From the NCBI RefSeq assembly GCF_050496765.1, contig NZ_JBNWEO010000013.1, positions 124,001-188,000 on the forward strand: DNA of 64,000 nt, given 5' to 3'. The position numbers and the translations under genes are program-made. Below, one piece after another: positions 25,296-34,991 of this stretch. The first letter of the stretch is position 1, and each line of letters opens with the position of its first letter. Under the pieces are notes generated by a model. The model was not told the DNA's origin. It did not search any database and was given only the letters and a program-made list of their open reading frames with translations. This DNA is from JAEVLT01 sp050496765 (GTDB lineage: Bacteria; Bacillota; Bacilli; Bacillales; Cytobacillaceae).

Positions 25296-26047
25296 TGCTT
25301 ATCACCTTTAATGTCACCGGAAAACGCTACAATTGCCAAGGTTATATTATCTTCACCGCCATATTCATTGGCAAGGGAAACAAGCGTATGCGCTTTTTGT
25401 TCAAGCGAATTCTCGCTTGATAGGATGTCCATCATTTCTTGCTCGCTTACTTTATTGGACAATCCATCCGAACAGAGCAATAAACAATCACCCTCTTCAA
25501 ACATGATCGTTTTTATATCCATTTGCACTTTTTCTTCTGTGCCTAGCGCCCTAAGCAGGACATTTTTTCTTGGATGATGCTCGGCATCCTCTTTCGTGAT
25601 TTGGCCATGCCGTACCAGCTCATTGACAAGAGAATGGTCTTCTGTAACTTGATTGAATCCCGACTCATTCAATAAATAACAGCGGCTGTCCCCAATGTTA
25701 GCCACGGTAGCAAAATTTTCCGTCGCAATGGCAGCAACAATGGTGGTTCCCATCCCATCGCATTCGGAATTGTTTTTTGCGTGGGCAAAAATCAGCTCAT
25801 TCACCTTAAGGATTTCTTCTTTCAACCATGCTTCCGCAGTTTCTGCGGTTGTAATGCCCTTTGCTACTTCCCACCGGTACTTCAATTCATTTAACGTCAT
25901 ACCGCTGGCTACATCACCTGCACGGTGACCGCCCATCCCATCAGCCACGATGGCAAGGCGGTGCCCGTCAAGGTTTTGAAATATACCACCGGAATCTTCA
26001 TTGTGCTGCCGAACTTTTCCTTGATCTGTCAAAAAAACAGCATTCAT
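25292..26047 (-). CDS. prpC: PP2C-type protein phosphatase PrpC
   Basis: PrpC dephosphorylates PrkC and its targets. The 251-residue PP2C protein shows metal-binding motifs HNEDSGG, VADGMGGHRAGDVAS, GDSRCYLLN, CSDGLSNKV and GGEDNITLA. GAGGTAACG precedes the ATG at 26047, five bases after rlmN; the upstream open codons lie inside rlmN. It is translationally coupled to prkC. Confidence 0.96.
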   Translation of the reverse strand: MNAVFLTDQGKVRQHNEDSGGIFQNLDGHRLAIVADGMGGHRAGDVASGMTLNELKYRWEVAKGITTAETAEAWLKEEILKVNELIFAHAKNNSECDGMGTTIVAAIATENFATVANIGDSRCYLLNESGFNQVTEDHSLVNELVRHGQITKEDAEHHPRKNVLLRALGTEEKVQMDIKTIMFEEGDCLLLCSDGLSNKVSEQEMMDILSSENSLEQKAHTLVSLANEYGGEDNITLAIVAFSGDIKGDKQ

Positions 26048-26052
26048 TTTCG

Positions 26053-27144
26053 TTACCTCGTTTCTTCCTTCCGCTCCTTTGCACGAAGCTGTCCGCATGC
26101 TGCGTCGATATCATGACCGTGCTCCCGGCGAATGGTTACATTTACACCATTTTTTCTTAATGCTTTTTCAAAAGCAAATATTTGATTTCTTGGCGTTCTT
26201 ACGTAATTCCGTTCAGGAACGTAGTTGACAGGGATCAGATTCACATGGCATTTGATTCCCTTCAATAAACGGGATAGTTCCTCGGCGTGTTCAATCTGAT
26301 CGTTCACACCGCCAAACAATCCGTACTCAAAGCTGATTCTTCGTCCCGTCTTATCGATATAATACCGCACTGCTTTCATTAAGTCATCCAGTTTATATGC
26401 TTTATTGATCGGCATGAGTTTTGAACGCAATTCTGTATTTGGCGCATGGAGGGAAATGGCAAAATTGATTTGCAAATTTTCATCGGCAAATTGGTAAATT
26501 TTCGGGATAATCCCGCTTGTCGATACTGTAATATGACGCGCCCCAATATTTAAGCCCTTCTCGTCATTGATAATTTTTAAGAAGGATAGCATGTTGTCAT
26601 AATTATCAAATGGCTCGCCGATTCCCATAATCACCACTGAGCTTACACGCTCATCGGTTTCATCGAGCGCCTGCTGAACATTAACAACTTGAGCAACAAT
26701 TTCACCTGCTTCAAGATGCCGCTTTAATCCTCCTAGGGTTGAGGCGCAAAAAGTACAGCCGATTCGGCAGCCAACTTGAGTGGTTACACATACAGAATTG
26801 CCGTAATTGTGACGCATTAAAACCGTCTCAATCGAATAACCGTCATGCAGTTCAAATAAAAATTTGATCGTGCCATCGGCTGATTGCTGTTTAATAATGG
26901 TTTTTAAGGTTGTAATCTCAAAATCACGATGAAGCAGCTCGCGCAAGTGTTTTGATAAATTGCTCATTTCATCAAAGGAGGAGACTCTTTTTTTATAAAG
27001 CCAATCATATAGTTGTTCGGCGCGAAACTGTTTTTCGCCGTTTTCACTCAGCCACTCCTTTAATTCTTCGGCTTTAAGTGAATAAATTGATCGTTTTTTT
27101 ATTTCTGTTTCTGTATTGATCTCAGTTGTCTGTATTGGTTCCAA
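26053..27144 (-). CDS. rlmN: Dual-specificity 23S rRNA/tRNA methyltransferase RlmN
   Basis: RlmN is a radical SAM enzyme that methylates C2 of A2503 in 23S rRNA and A37 in some tRNAs. The 363-residue protein has the iron-sulfur motif CRIGCTFC (Cys126, Cys130, Cys133) and the C-terminal methyl-carrier Cys350 in AACGQLRAK. MGIGEPFDNYDN and SLHAPNTELRSKLMPIN are conserved SAM-binding segments. It lies six bases after rsmB. Confidence 0.97.
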   Translation of the reverse strand: MEPIQTTEINTETEIKKRSIYSLKAEELKEWLSENGEKQFRAEQLYDWLYKKRVSSFDEMSNLSKHLRELLHRDFEITTLKTIIKQQSADGTIKFLFELHDGYSIETVLMRHNYGNSVCVTTQVGCRIGCTFCASTLGGLKRHLEAGEIVAQVVNVQQALDETDERVSSVVIMGIGEPFDNYDNMLSFLKIINDEKGLNIGARHITVSTSGIIPKIYQFADENLQINFAISLHAPNTELRSKLMPINKAYKLDDLMKAVRYYIDKTGRRISFEYGLFGGVNDQIEHAEELSRLLKGIKCHVNLIPVNYVPERNYVRTPRNQIFAFEKALRKNGVNVTIRREHGHDIDAACGQLRAKERKEETR

Positions 27145-27150
27145 CTTTCG

Positions 27151-28500
27151 TTACACCTTCTTTCGTAAACATGCGATATAAAATCCGTCCGAACTGAAAT
27201 CCTGCGGGAAAATTTGCAGGTCAAAGCCATGAATCAGCGGTTGAATCGCCTCAGGCATCCGATTTTTAAATTGCAAATCACCTGCAAATTCCGGGTTCTC
27301 CTTTAAAAAAGAGGCGACAACGTTCTCGTTTTCTTGTTGATCAACCGTGCATGTGCTGTATACGAGAACGCCGCCTTTTTTCAGCAATGGCGCAACTGCT
27401 GTCAAAAGTTCTATTTGAATCTTGCTTAATTGGAATAGATCATTCTCTTTTTTTGTATATTTCATGTCCGGCTTTCTTCTCATAACCCCTAAACCTGAAC
27501 ACGGGGCATCAAGCAAAATGCGGTCAAAGGATTCCCGCTCAAACTGTTCCGATCCCTTTTTGCTGTCCATTGTCAACGGTTGAATATTTATCAATCCAAG
27601 TCTGCTGGCATTGTCGTTAATTAACTTTACCTTGTGTTCGTGAAGATCAAGGGCGACAACCTTTCCTGTATTTTGCATTTTTTCGGCAATATGAGTGCTT
27701 TTCCCTCCAGGAGCAGCACACGCATCCAGAATCGTTTCATTTTCCTCGGCGCCGAGAGCGTAGGCAACGAGCATGGAACTTTCATCTTGAATGGTAATCA
27801 ATCCTTCTTTAAAAACTGCCGATGCAGCGAGGTTTCCTTTCAATGAGCGGATGGCAACAGGAATGATCGGGCTTTTCTCGACGATGTAACCCTCAGCTTC
27901 CAAGCGGTCAAGGCATTCTTGCCTCGTCGTTTTCGCTGTGTTGACCCTTGCCGTTTGTGTTGGTGCCGTTAGATTGACTTCCGCCATTTCTTTTGTCTTT
28001 TCAAAGCCAAATTGTTCTGCCCATCTGCGGATCAGCCATTCGGGATGGCTTGTCTCAAGTGAAAGGCGGACAAGCGGATCAGCCACTTTCTCAACAGAAG
28101 GAAGCCCTTGTCGCTGCATGCTCCGCAAAACGCCGTTCACCATTGCGGCAATCCCTTTATGGCCGCGCTTTTTAGCGATTTCAACCGCTTCAAAAATGGC
28201 GGCCCGATCCGGTATTTTGTCAAGATAGACCATTTGATAGACAGCAAGCCGCAACAATTGAAGAACCCAGTTCTCGATTTTTTTCCCTTTTTTTAAAAAC
28301 GGCTGCAAATAGTAGTCCAATGTCATCTTCCGCTGCAAGGTTCCATAGGTTAATTCTGTCAAAAGACCGATGTCTTTTGCCGGCAAATGGTTCTTTTCAA
28401 TCGCGTGATGGAGGAGCAAATTGCTGTATGATTGATTTTTTTCAATTGCTTCAAGCAATTCTAGCGCTGTTTCCCGGACGTTTTTGGCCTGTTTACGCAT
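27151..28500 (-). CDS. rsmB: 16S rRNA (cytosine-967-C5)-methyltransferase
   Basis: RsmB methylates C967 of 16S rRNA. The 449-residue protein has an N-terminal NusB-like domain (about 1-130) and a C-terminal Rossmann methyltransferase domain with DACAAPGGKSTHIAE, the DAPCSGLG motif and the catalytic cysteine in VYSTCTVD. The ATG at 28500 follows GGAG and overlaps fmt by eight bases, giving MRKQAKNVRETALELL. Confidence 0.96.
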   Translation of the reverse strand: MRKQAKNVRETALELLEAIEKNQSYSNLLLHHAIEKNHLPAKDIGLLTELTYGTLQRKMTLDYYLQPFLKKGKKIENWVLQLLRLAVYQMVYLDKIPDRAAIFEAVEIAKKRGHKGIAAMVNGVLRSMQRQGLPSVEKVADPLVRLSLETSHPEWLIRRWAEQFGFEKTKEMAEVNLTAPTQTARVNTAKTTRQECLDRLEAEGYIVEKSPIIPVAIRSLKGNLAASAVFKEGLITIQDESSMLVAYALGAEENETILDACAAPGGKSTHIAEKMQNTGKVVALDLHEHKVKLINDNASRLGLINIQPLTMDSKKGSEQFERESFDRILLDAPCSGLGVMRRKPDMKYTKKENDLFQLSKIQIELLTAVAPLLKKGGVLVYSTCTVDQQENENVVASFLKENPEFAGDLQFKNRMPEAIQPLIHGFDLQIFPQDFSSDGFYIACLRKKV

Positions 28501-29446
28501 GCTGATCTCCAACTGCCATTCCGGGTGCAAGTTTCGAGCCCGTTCCTCTTAAAAATTCCTCAGCAGTCATTTTCTTTTTCCCGGCTGGCTGAAGTTCTTT
28601 AATTTTAATTGCTGTTTCATTGCCTGCTCCCACAACAAAACCATCGCTCGCAATTTTTATAATGGTTCCTGGTGTATCTGTTGGTGTATTTGCTACTTTT
28701 TCCACACTCCAAATTTTGATCACTTGGCCATTTAGAGTCGTGAACGCAATGGGCCATGGGTTCAAACCGCGGACATGATTATAAATTTGCTCACCGGTAT
28801 TGCTCCAGTCGATCCGCTCCTGCTCTCGTTTTATATTTGCCGCAAACGTCGCTTTTGTATCATCTTGCGCAATGGGTTCAATCGTTCCGGCAAGCAGCTT
28901 CGGCAAGGTTTCAGAGAGCAGTTCCGCCCCGGCAGCACTTAATTTGTCATGCAAACTGCCCACATTGTCTTCCTCGGCTATTGGAACCTCGATTTGGGTT
29001 AAAATATCGCCGGCATCCAGCTTTTCCGCCATGTACATAATGGTAATACCCGTTTTTTCTTTCCCCTGAATCAAGGCATAATGAATCGGCGCGCCGCCGC
29101 GCAACTCAGGCAGCAGGGAGGCGTGAACATTTATGCATCCGTACGTTGGCGCCTCCAGAAGCGCTTTAGGCAAGATTTGCCCAAAGGCTGCCGTAACGAT
29201 TAAATCCGGTTTTAGTGCTAGGATCTTTTCCAGTTCTTCGGGTTGGCGAATTTTCTCCGGCTGATAGACAGGAATCCCCTGGTTAACAGCTTCCACTTTT
29301 ACCGGCGGCGGCGTCATCGTTTTTTTTCTGCCGACCGGTCGATCCGGCTGAGTGACAACGGCAATGACTTCATAGCCGTCTTGAAGTAACTGCCTTAGTA
29401 TCGGGACTGAAAAATCTGGTGTGCCCATAAAAACGATTTTTGTCAT
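28493..29446 (-). CDS. fmt: Methionyl-tRNA formyltransferase
   Basis: Fmt formylates initiator Met-tRNA with 10-formyl-tetrahydrofolate. The 317-residue protein contains VFMGTPDFSVPILRQL at the start, the catalytic segment INVHASLLPELRGGAPIHYALIQG and AEKLDAGDIL, followed by a C-terminal tRNA-binding OB domain. Its ATG overlaps the def stop by four bases, so the formylating and deformylating enzymes are made together. Confidence 0.97.
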   Translation of the reverse strand: MTKIVFMGTPDFSVPILRQLLQDGYEVIAVVTQPDRPVGRKKTMTPPPVKVEAVNQGIPVYQPEKIRQPEELEKILALKPDLIVTAAFGQILPKALLEAPTYGCINVHASLLPELRGGAPIHYALIQGKEKTGITIMYMAEKLDAGDILTQIEVPIAEEDNVGSLHDKLSAAGAELLSETLPKLLAGTIEPIAQDDTKATFAANIKREQERIDWSNTGEQIYNHVRGLNPWPIAFTTLNGQVIKIWSVEKVANTPTDTPGTIIKIASDGFVVGAGNETAIKIKELQPAGKKKMTAEEFLRGTGSKLAPGMAVGDQHA

Positions 29447-29931
29447 TGTTCCACGTCCTGCCCTTCCAGCTCTTCTTCCGTTAGATACCTTGTTACAAGG
29501 CTTGTAAAAAGAATTCCATTCACGTGATCGATTTCATGCTGAATCGCCCTTGCAAGGAATTCTTCCGCTTCCAACTGATATTTCCGGCCGCGGCGGTCGA
29601 AAGCTTCAATCTTTACATTATTCGGTCTAGTCACTTCTCCGTATATTCCCGGAAAACTTAAACAGCCTTCTGGTCCAGTTTGACTGCCGGAAGTTTCAAG
29701 GACTCTGGGATTGATCATTTCGATCGTTCCAGTTTCATCATCAATATCGACAATTGCGATTTGAAGATCCAGACCGATTTGCGGTGCAGCCAAGCCAACA
29801 CCATCATGTTGAATCATCGTGTCGTACATATCATCCAATAGTTTTCCAAGTTTTCGATCAAACTTCGTTACTTCCCTGCATGGCTGCTCTAGAATTTCAG
29901 CAGGATAAGTAACAATTTTTCGTATCGCCAA
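29443..29931 (-). CDS. def: Peptide deformylase
   Basis: Def removes the N-formyl group from new proteins. The 162-residue product has the three metal-site motifs GVGLAAPQ (44-51), EGCLS with Cys90, and QHEIDH (131-136). The frame continues upstream, but TTG at 29931 lies eight bases after GGAGG and gives the family N-terminus MAIRKIVTYPAEIL. A likely promoter lies upstream, separating it from priA. Confidence 0.95.
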   Translation of the reverse strand: MAIRKIVTYPAEILEQPCREVTKFDRKLGKLLDDMYDTMIQHDGVGLAAPQIGLDLQIAIVDIDDETGTIEMINPRVLETSGSQTGPEGCLSFPGIYGEVTRPNNVKIEAFDRRGRKYQLEAEEFLARAIQHEIDHVNGILFTSLVTRYLTEEELEGQDVEQ

Positions 29932-29979
29932 AAAACGTTCCTCCAGTACGCATTCTTTGCCAAATGGCAATGATGTATG

Positions 29980-30010
29980 ATTATAAAATGATTGATTTTA
30001 TTGTCGCCAA
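29980..30010 (-). promoter_or_regulatory. Candidate promoter for def-fmt-rsmB
   Basis: Minus strand TTGGCG (30005-30010) and TATAAT (29980-29985) with a 19-base spacer, in the 126-base gap after priA. The -10 is perfect, the spacing long. Confidence 0.45.
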
Positions 30011-30057
30011 AAATGGTTCATATCTTAACAAGCAACTTTATTTTTTCTAAATCAGCC

Positions 30058-32469
30058 TTACAGTAAAATAAACGGATTGACATCAACGGAAACTTGCAAT
30101 CCGTGAATTGGATTTTTTTGATAGACATCCAGTACCTGTTTTAACGTTCTTGACAGATCTGGTTCCCGTTTGTATTTTATCAAACATTGATAGCGATATC
30201 TATTATTGATCCGTGAAATTGACGACGCAACCGGGCCGAGAATAATGGTTTGGTCTGACAGTCTGGAGCGAATAAAATTCGTTATTTTTTCCGTAACTGA
30301 CACAGCGGTCATCAATTGCTCATGGCTGACCGTAATCAATGAAATATAATAAAAGGGCGGATATTTATGAAGTTTACGCATTTGCATTTCCTGCTGATAA
30401 AATAAATCATAATCCTGTTTCCCGGCCAGCTGCACACTGTAATGCTCAGGTGTATACGTTTGGATAATCACTTCACCAGGCAACTCGTGCCGTCCGGCTC
30501 TGCCGCTTACCTGGGTCAACAGCTGGAACGTTTTTTCAGATGAGCGAAAATCCGGCAAGTGAAGCATCGTATCGGCGGAAAGAACACCAACAAGGGTGAT
30601 ATTCGGAAAATCGAGACCTTTGGCGATCATTTGCGTTCCAAGAAGGATATCTGCCTTTCCTTCCTGAAACTCGGAAAGCAAGCGTTCATGCGCACCTTTC
30701 CGGCCAGTTGTATCAACATCCATTCGAATGACCCGTGCTTCTGGTAAAACTTTGCCCAGTTCTGCCTCTACCTTTTGCGTGCCCGTACCAAAATAGCGAA
30801 TATGTTCGCTTGCGCATTCAGGGCAATTCGCAGGCACCCAGCCTTCAAAACCGCAGTAATGGCATTTCATTTGTTCGCTTTTACTATGATACGTTAATGA
30901 AATATCGCAGTTTGGACAATTCACAACATAGCCGCAATCCCTGCACATCACAAACGAAGAATGACCGCGCTTGTTTAAAAACAAAACTGTTTGCTCTTTT
31001 TTTTCAAGTCTTTCTTTTAACTTTTCCATCAATACGTTTGAAAAAATCGAGCGGTTCCCTGCTCGCAGCTCTTCGCGCATATCCACAATTTGAACAGGCG
31101 GAAACTCCTTATTATTCATCCGGTTGGGCAGCGGCAGCAGATGATAAACCCCTTTTTGGGCGCGCGCGAACGATTCGAGCGCAGGGGTCGCACTTCCCAA
31201 AACAACTGGACAATTGTACGTGTTGCCGCGTTTAATCGCAACATCCCTTGCATGGTAGCGCGGCATTTCTTCTTGTTTGTAGCTTGTCTCATGCTCTTCA
31301 TCAATGATAATAATGCCGAGATTTTCAAATGGAGCAAAGATGGCAGAACGCGCTCCTACAGCCACTTTTACTTCTTTCCGTTGAATCTTCCGCCATTCGT
31401 CATATTTTTCACCGGCAGACAAACCGCTGTGCAGCACAGCTACTTTATCCCCAAACCGGCCTTTGAATCGGGTGACCATTTGCGGCGTTAGCGCAATTTC
31501 AGGTACGAGCACAATTGCCTCTTTTCCTTTTTCTATCACTGCCTGAATCGATTGCAAATAAACCTCCGTTTTACCGCTTCCTGTGACACCGTACAATAAA
31601 AATACTTCATGCCTTTGTTCTTCAATCGAAGCTAGAATCGGAGCCATCGCTTTTTTTTGATCTGGCGTTAACGGCAGTGGGCTTGTTCTTTTAAATTCCC
31701 GATCAGCGAATGGATCGCGATAAACCTCCCGCTCGATCTCTCCAAGAATGTTTTTTTTCATCAACACATTGACAGTTGAGGAGGAAACCCCAGCAAGAGC
31801 ATATAAAGTTTTTGGCTCAATTGGCTGTGGGTGTTCGAGAAAAAAGTTTAACAGTTGCCGCTGTTTTTCTGCCCTTGCAGGAATTTGTGCTACCATCGCT
31901 TCCAATTCGCTTTTTTGAAGCAAGGGATAAATATATTTTTGCTGTTTCTTTTTTACTCGTTCTTTTACCTCGTAAACAACTTCAAGATGCGCTTTTGTCA
32001 CTTCCACTTGAAGCATGGCAGCAAGGTTCGATTTTAATGCATCCTCCCATGCCACCTTTCCATTTTTTCGAAAAAAAGATGGCAATGGATCTGCTAGCAT
32101 TTCTGGAGAAACACCTGCAGCTAGTCTGATTACTTTTTCATATTTCGCCTTTAGCGCAGCCGGAAGCATTGCCTGAAAAGCCAAAATTTGAAAACTAAGC
32201 GTATGTTCGGTCAGCCAATCCCCAAGTACTAACAATTCCTTGTTCAATACCGGCATCAAATCCATCGGTTCAGCAATTTCTCGTAGTTTTTGAAACTCTG
32301 ATTCGGCTTTTATCTGAACGACAAACCCTTGAAGTTTTCTCGGTCCAAACGGTACAATCACCCTTACTCCAGGTTTAATGATCTCTTTCCATTTATCTGG
32401 GATAAGATAATCAAACGGTTTATCCGTTTGTTTTGCGGGTACATCAACGATCACACTTGCAACTTTCAT
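30058..32469 (-). CDS. priA: Primosomal replication restart helicase PriA
   Basis: PriA recognises stalled forks and loads the replication restart primosome. The 803 residues include the N-terminal 3'-end DNA-binding domain, Walker A GVTGSGKTEVY, the DEEH box in IIDEEHETSYKQ, a zinc-binding insertion with four CxxC-type pairs (CRDCGYVVNCPNC, CHYCG, CPEC) and the C-terminal helicase motifs GTQMIAKGLDFPN and QVSGRAGR. The ATG overlaps the coaBC stop by four bases. Confidence 0.97.
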   Translation of the reverse strand: MKVASVIVDVPAKQTDKPFDYLIPDKWKEIIKPGVRVIVPFGPRKLQGFVVQIKAESEFQKLREIAEPMDLMPVLNKELLVLGDWLTEHTLSFQILAFQAMLPAALKAKYEKVIRLAAGVSPEMLADPLPSFFRKNGKVAWEDALKSNLAAMLQVEVTKAHLEVVYEVKERVKKKQQKYIYPLLQKSELEAMVAQIPARAEKQRQLLNFFLEHPQPIEPKTLYALAGVSSSTVNVLMKKNILGEIEREVYRDPFADREFKRTSPLPLTPDQKKAMAPILASIEEQRHEVFLLYGVTGSGKTEVYLQSIQAVIEKGKEAIVLVPEIALTPQMVTRFKGRFGDKVAVLHSGLSAGEKYDEWRKIQRKEVKVAVGARSAIFAPFENLGIIIIDEEHETSYKQEEMPRYHARDVAIKRGNTYNCPVVLGSATPALESFARAQKGVYHLLPLPNRMNNKEFPPVQIVDMREELRAGNRSIFSNVLMEKLKERLEKKEQTVLFLNKRGHSSFVMCRDCGYVVNCPNCDISLTYHSKSEQMKCHYCGFEGWVPANCPECASEHIRYFGTGTQKVEAELGKVLPEARVIRMDVDTTGRKGAHERLLSEFQEGKADILLGTQMIAKGLDFPNITLVGVLSADTMLHLPDFRSSEKTFQLLTQVSGRAGRHELPGEVIIQTYTPEHYSVQLAGKQDYDLFYQQEMQMRKLHKYPPFYYISLITVSHEQLMTAVSVTEKITNFIRSRLSDQTIILGPVASSISRINNRYRYQCLIKYKREPDLSRTLKQVLDVYQKNPIHGLQVSVDVNPFILL

Positions 32470-33674
32470 TGTCTATTATCCTTTAAAAGCATGACCAATT
32501 CCTCGATTAATGTTTCAGCGACTTGACGCTTCGTCATGAGCGGCAAGCTTTGTTCTGTTCCGTTTCGTTTATAAAATGTAACAATATTTGTATCTGTTCC
32601 AAAGCCTGCGCCCGCGGTTTTAACATTGTTGGCCACGATCATGTCCGCATTTTTCGAGTGTAATTTCTTTTTGGCATATTCGGCGACATTCTCCGTCTCT
32701 GCTGCAAAGCCTATCAAAAGCTGTTTGTCTTTTCGCTGCCCAAGCTCAAATAGGATATCCTTTGTTCGCTCAAGCTCGATCACGCGTTTGCCAGCTTGTT
32801 TTTTCAATTTATTGTCAGCGGCAAACTTTGGTCGATAATCGGCAACGGCGGCTGTCTTAATCACCGCATCAGCTGAATCAAAAACAGAAAACACAGCCCT
32901 GTACATCTCGTCTGCGGATTCAACGTTAATTAGCTCGACCCCGGCCGGCGGCTGAAGCTGAACAGGACCCGATATTAACACAACCTCTGCGCCAGCATCC
33001 CTTGCCGCTTCGGCGATTGCATAGCCCATTTTTCCGGTGGAATGGTTGGAGATATACCGGACAGGATCAATTTTTTCTCTTGTCGGCCCGGCTGTAATCA
33101 CCATTTTCTTCCCGAATAGCGGTTTTGCGTCTTTTAGAAAAAATTGGTCTACCAAGGTTACGATTTTTTCCGGTTCTTCAAGACGGCCTTTGCCAATATA
33201 ACCGCAAGCAAGAAATCCTTCGTTTGGTTCAATAAAACGGTAGCCGTACTCCGCTAAAACGGCAAGGTTTTTCTTCACGCCAGGATGGTCATACATATGT
33301 ACATTCATCGCCGGTGCAATCCAGATCGGGGCGTTCGTTGCCAAAATGGTCGCTGTCAACATATTGTCCGCCAAGCCATGTGCAAGCTTTGCGATCGTAT
33401 TGGCTGTTGCTGGTGCAATGATTACCAAATCAGGCCAATCTGCCAAATCAATATGTGCAATGACATGCGGATTTTTTTCCTCAAACGTATCGACATAGAC
33501 ATCATTGCGGGATAGAGCTTGAAACGTTAGCGGTGCAACAAATTTGACAGCGGATTCGCTTAGAATGACTTTTACTTCTGCCCCCGCTTGAACGAGTTTG
33601 CTTGTCAGCGCGGCGGCTTTATAGGCGGCAATTCCTCCGGTAACACCTAATAAAATTTTTTTATTTGCTATCAC
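32466..33674 (-). CDS. coaBC: Bifunctional phosphopantothenoylcysteine synthetase/decarboxylase
   Basis: CoaBC carries out two steps of coenzyme A synthesis. The 402 residues comprise an N-terminal flavin decarboxylase CoaC (GVTGGIAAYKAA, PAMNVHMYDHP, ACGYIGKGRL) and a C-terminal CTP-dependent synthetase CoaB (VITAGPTREKIDPVRYISNH, KTAAVADYRP). The start is GTG after GGGGGACTGAAA. It lies downstream of a terminator that follows rpoZ, so it needs readthrough or its own promoter. Confidence 0.96.
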   Translation of the reverse strand: MIANKKILLGVTGGIAAYKAAALTSKLVQAGAEVKVILSESAVKFVAPLTFQALSRNDVYVDTFEEKNPHVIAHIDLADWPDLVIIAPATANTIAKLAHGLADNMLTATILATNAPIWIAPAMNVHMYDHPGVKKNLAVLAEYGYRFIEPNEGFLACGYIGKGRLEEPEKIVTLVDQFFLKDAKPLFGKKMVITAGPTREKIDPVRYISNHSTGKMGYAIAEAARDAGAEVVLISGPVQLQPPAGVELINVESADEMYRAVFSVFDSADAVIKTAAVADYRPKFAADNKLKKQAGKRVIELERTKDILFELGQRKDKQLLIGFAAETENVAEYAKKKLHSKNADMIVANNVKTAGAGFGTDTNIVTFYKRNGTEQSLPLMTKRQVAETLIEELVMLLKDNRQ

Positions 33675-33784
33675 TTTCAGTCCCCCGTCCTTCTGATCGA
33701 TAAACGGTCTTTCTTTTCATTATCTCTGAAAATCGACAAAATTTCACGTTTTTCATCCTACATCTTAACTATTTTTAGGCGAAG

Positions 33785-33814
33785 AAAAAAGGCCGACACT
33801 AATGTCAGACCTTT
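33785..33814 (-). terminator. Terminator after rpoZ
   Basis: Minus-strand hairpin AAAGGTCTGACA with TGTCGGCCTTT (GU and one mismatch tolerated), followed by TTTTTT. It lies 14 bases after the rpoZ stop. Confidence 0.8.
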
Positions 33815-33827
33815 CACATTAACATCC

Positions 33828-34043
33828 TTACTCTCCGGCTTCCTGTTTTTTCGCAACGTTGTAGGTGAGCTCGCCTTTGAAAATTTCTTCAAGTGCTTTA
33901 CCGACACATTTGTGGGAAACATACTTTGGCAGCCGTTCGTCTTTTGTTTGCTGCATCGAGCGCGCGCGTTTTGCGGCAACCGAAACAAGCGAATATTTTG
34001 AGTCAATTCTTTCAAGCAATGAATCAATCGATGGATATAACAA
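33828..34043 (-). CDS. rpoZ: RNA polymerase omega subunit
   Basis: Omega stabilises beta-prime in RNA polymerase. The 71-residue protein has the family segments PSIDSLLERIDSKYSLVSVAAKRAR and VGKALEEIFKGEL. Two TTG codons are possible; the one at 34043 is nine bases from GGAGG and gives MLYPSIDSLL. The stop of gmk lies one base upstream, so translation is coupled. Confidence 0.94.
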   Translation of the reverse strand: MLYPSIDSLLERIDSKYSLVSVAAKRARSMQQTKDERLPKYVSHKCVGKALEEIFKGELTYNVAKKQEAGE

Positions 34044-34044
34044 T

Positions 34045-34659
34045 TTATTCAACCTCCAATAATTTTAAATAACGATGCTGGACGCGTTCCCTGCGACAAT
34101 GCTCGGCCGTCACAATCGCCTTAATTTTTTCGCAGGCAAGCTCCACTTGATCATTGACAACCACATAATCGTACAGGCTCATCATTTCAATTTCTTCCCT
34201 GGCTGTCAGCATCCGGTTATGAATCAGATCATCCGTTTCTGTGCCGCGCGTTACAATCCGGTTTTTTAATTCGGATAGGCTTGGTGGTGCCAGGAAAATA
34301 AACAAACCTTCCGGAAACTTCGAACGAACCTGCCGGGCACCTTTCACTTCAATTTCCAAAAAAACATCTTTCCCGGAATCAAGGGTTTCTTTGACATAAT
34401 CAATCGGTGTGCCGTAGTAATTACCAACATACTCAGCATGTTCAAGCAGTTTCCCATGCTGAATTAATTCTTCAAACTCCTCACGCGATTTGAAAAAATA
34501 ATCAACTCCGTGAACTTCTCCTTCCCTGGGCGCTCTTGTTGTCATCGAAATAGAATATTCAAACGCCGTATCCGGCTGTGAAAAAATTGCTTTACGAACT
34601 GTACCTTTCCCAACGCCAGACGGCCCGGAAAGGACGATCAGCAGTCCTTTTTCCTGCAT
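34045..34659 (-). CDS. gmk: Guanylate kinase
   Basis: Gmk phosphorylates GMP to GDP. The 204-residue protein has the P-loop SGPSGVGKGT (11-20), the GMP-binding residues in SISMTTRAPREGEVHGVDYFF and LIDYVVVNDQ-like C-terminal segment (YDYVVVNDQVELA). Length equals B. subtilis Gmk. It follows remA by eight bases. Confidence 0.97.
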   Translation of the reverse strand: MQEKGLLIVLSGPSGVGKGTVRKAIFSQPDTAFEYSISMTTRAPREGEVHGVDYFFKSREEFEELIQHGKLLEHAEYVGNYYGTPIDYVKETLDSGKDVFLEIEVKGARQVRSKFPEGLFIFLAPPSLSELKNRIVTRGTETDDLIHNRMLTAREEIEMMSLYDYVVVNDQVELACEKIKAIVTAEHCRRERVQHRYLKLLEVE

Positions 34660-34667
34660 GTTAAATC

Positions 34668-34931
34668 CTACCCTTCATCAAAAATTTCATCACGGCCCGA
34701 AAGCCTGCCGGCAACGGTTTCCGGCTGTACCGCAGAGAGAATGACATGGTCACTATCCATTACAATGACCGCACGCGTTCGCCTGCCATATGTAGCGTCA
34801 ATTAATACTCCCCGGTCACGAGCATCTTGGATGATCCTTTTAATCGGAGCAGATTCAGGACTGACAATGGAAATAATACGATTGGCAGAAACAATATTCC
34901 CATAGCCGATATTGATCAATTTAATTGACAT
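34668..34931 (-). CDS. remA: Extracellular matrix regulator RemA
   Basis: RemA (YlzA) is a DNA-binding activator of biofilm matrix and osmoprotection genes in B. subtilis. The 87-residue protein keeps the conserved core MSIKLINIGYGNIVSANR, VSPESAPIKRIIQDARDRG and TYGRRTRAVIVMDSDHV. GGAGGAGCATC precedes the ATG at 34931, with upstream open codons rejected. It lies between yloC and gmk, the usual order. Confidence 0.96.
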   Translation of the reverse strand: MSIKLINIGYGNIVSANRIISIVSPESAPIKRIIQDARDRGVLIDATYGRRTRAVIVMDSDHVILSAVQPETVAGRLSGRDEIFDEG

Positions 34932-34991
34932 GATGCTCCTCCAATCATCAATAACATATTTTGACCGTGTCAAACCGTTTCTAAACAGGCA

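Noticed and set aside
30735..31235. Plus-strand open frame of 166 codons opposite priA
   Set aside because: It is a shadow of the priA helicase frame with no motif of its own.
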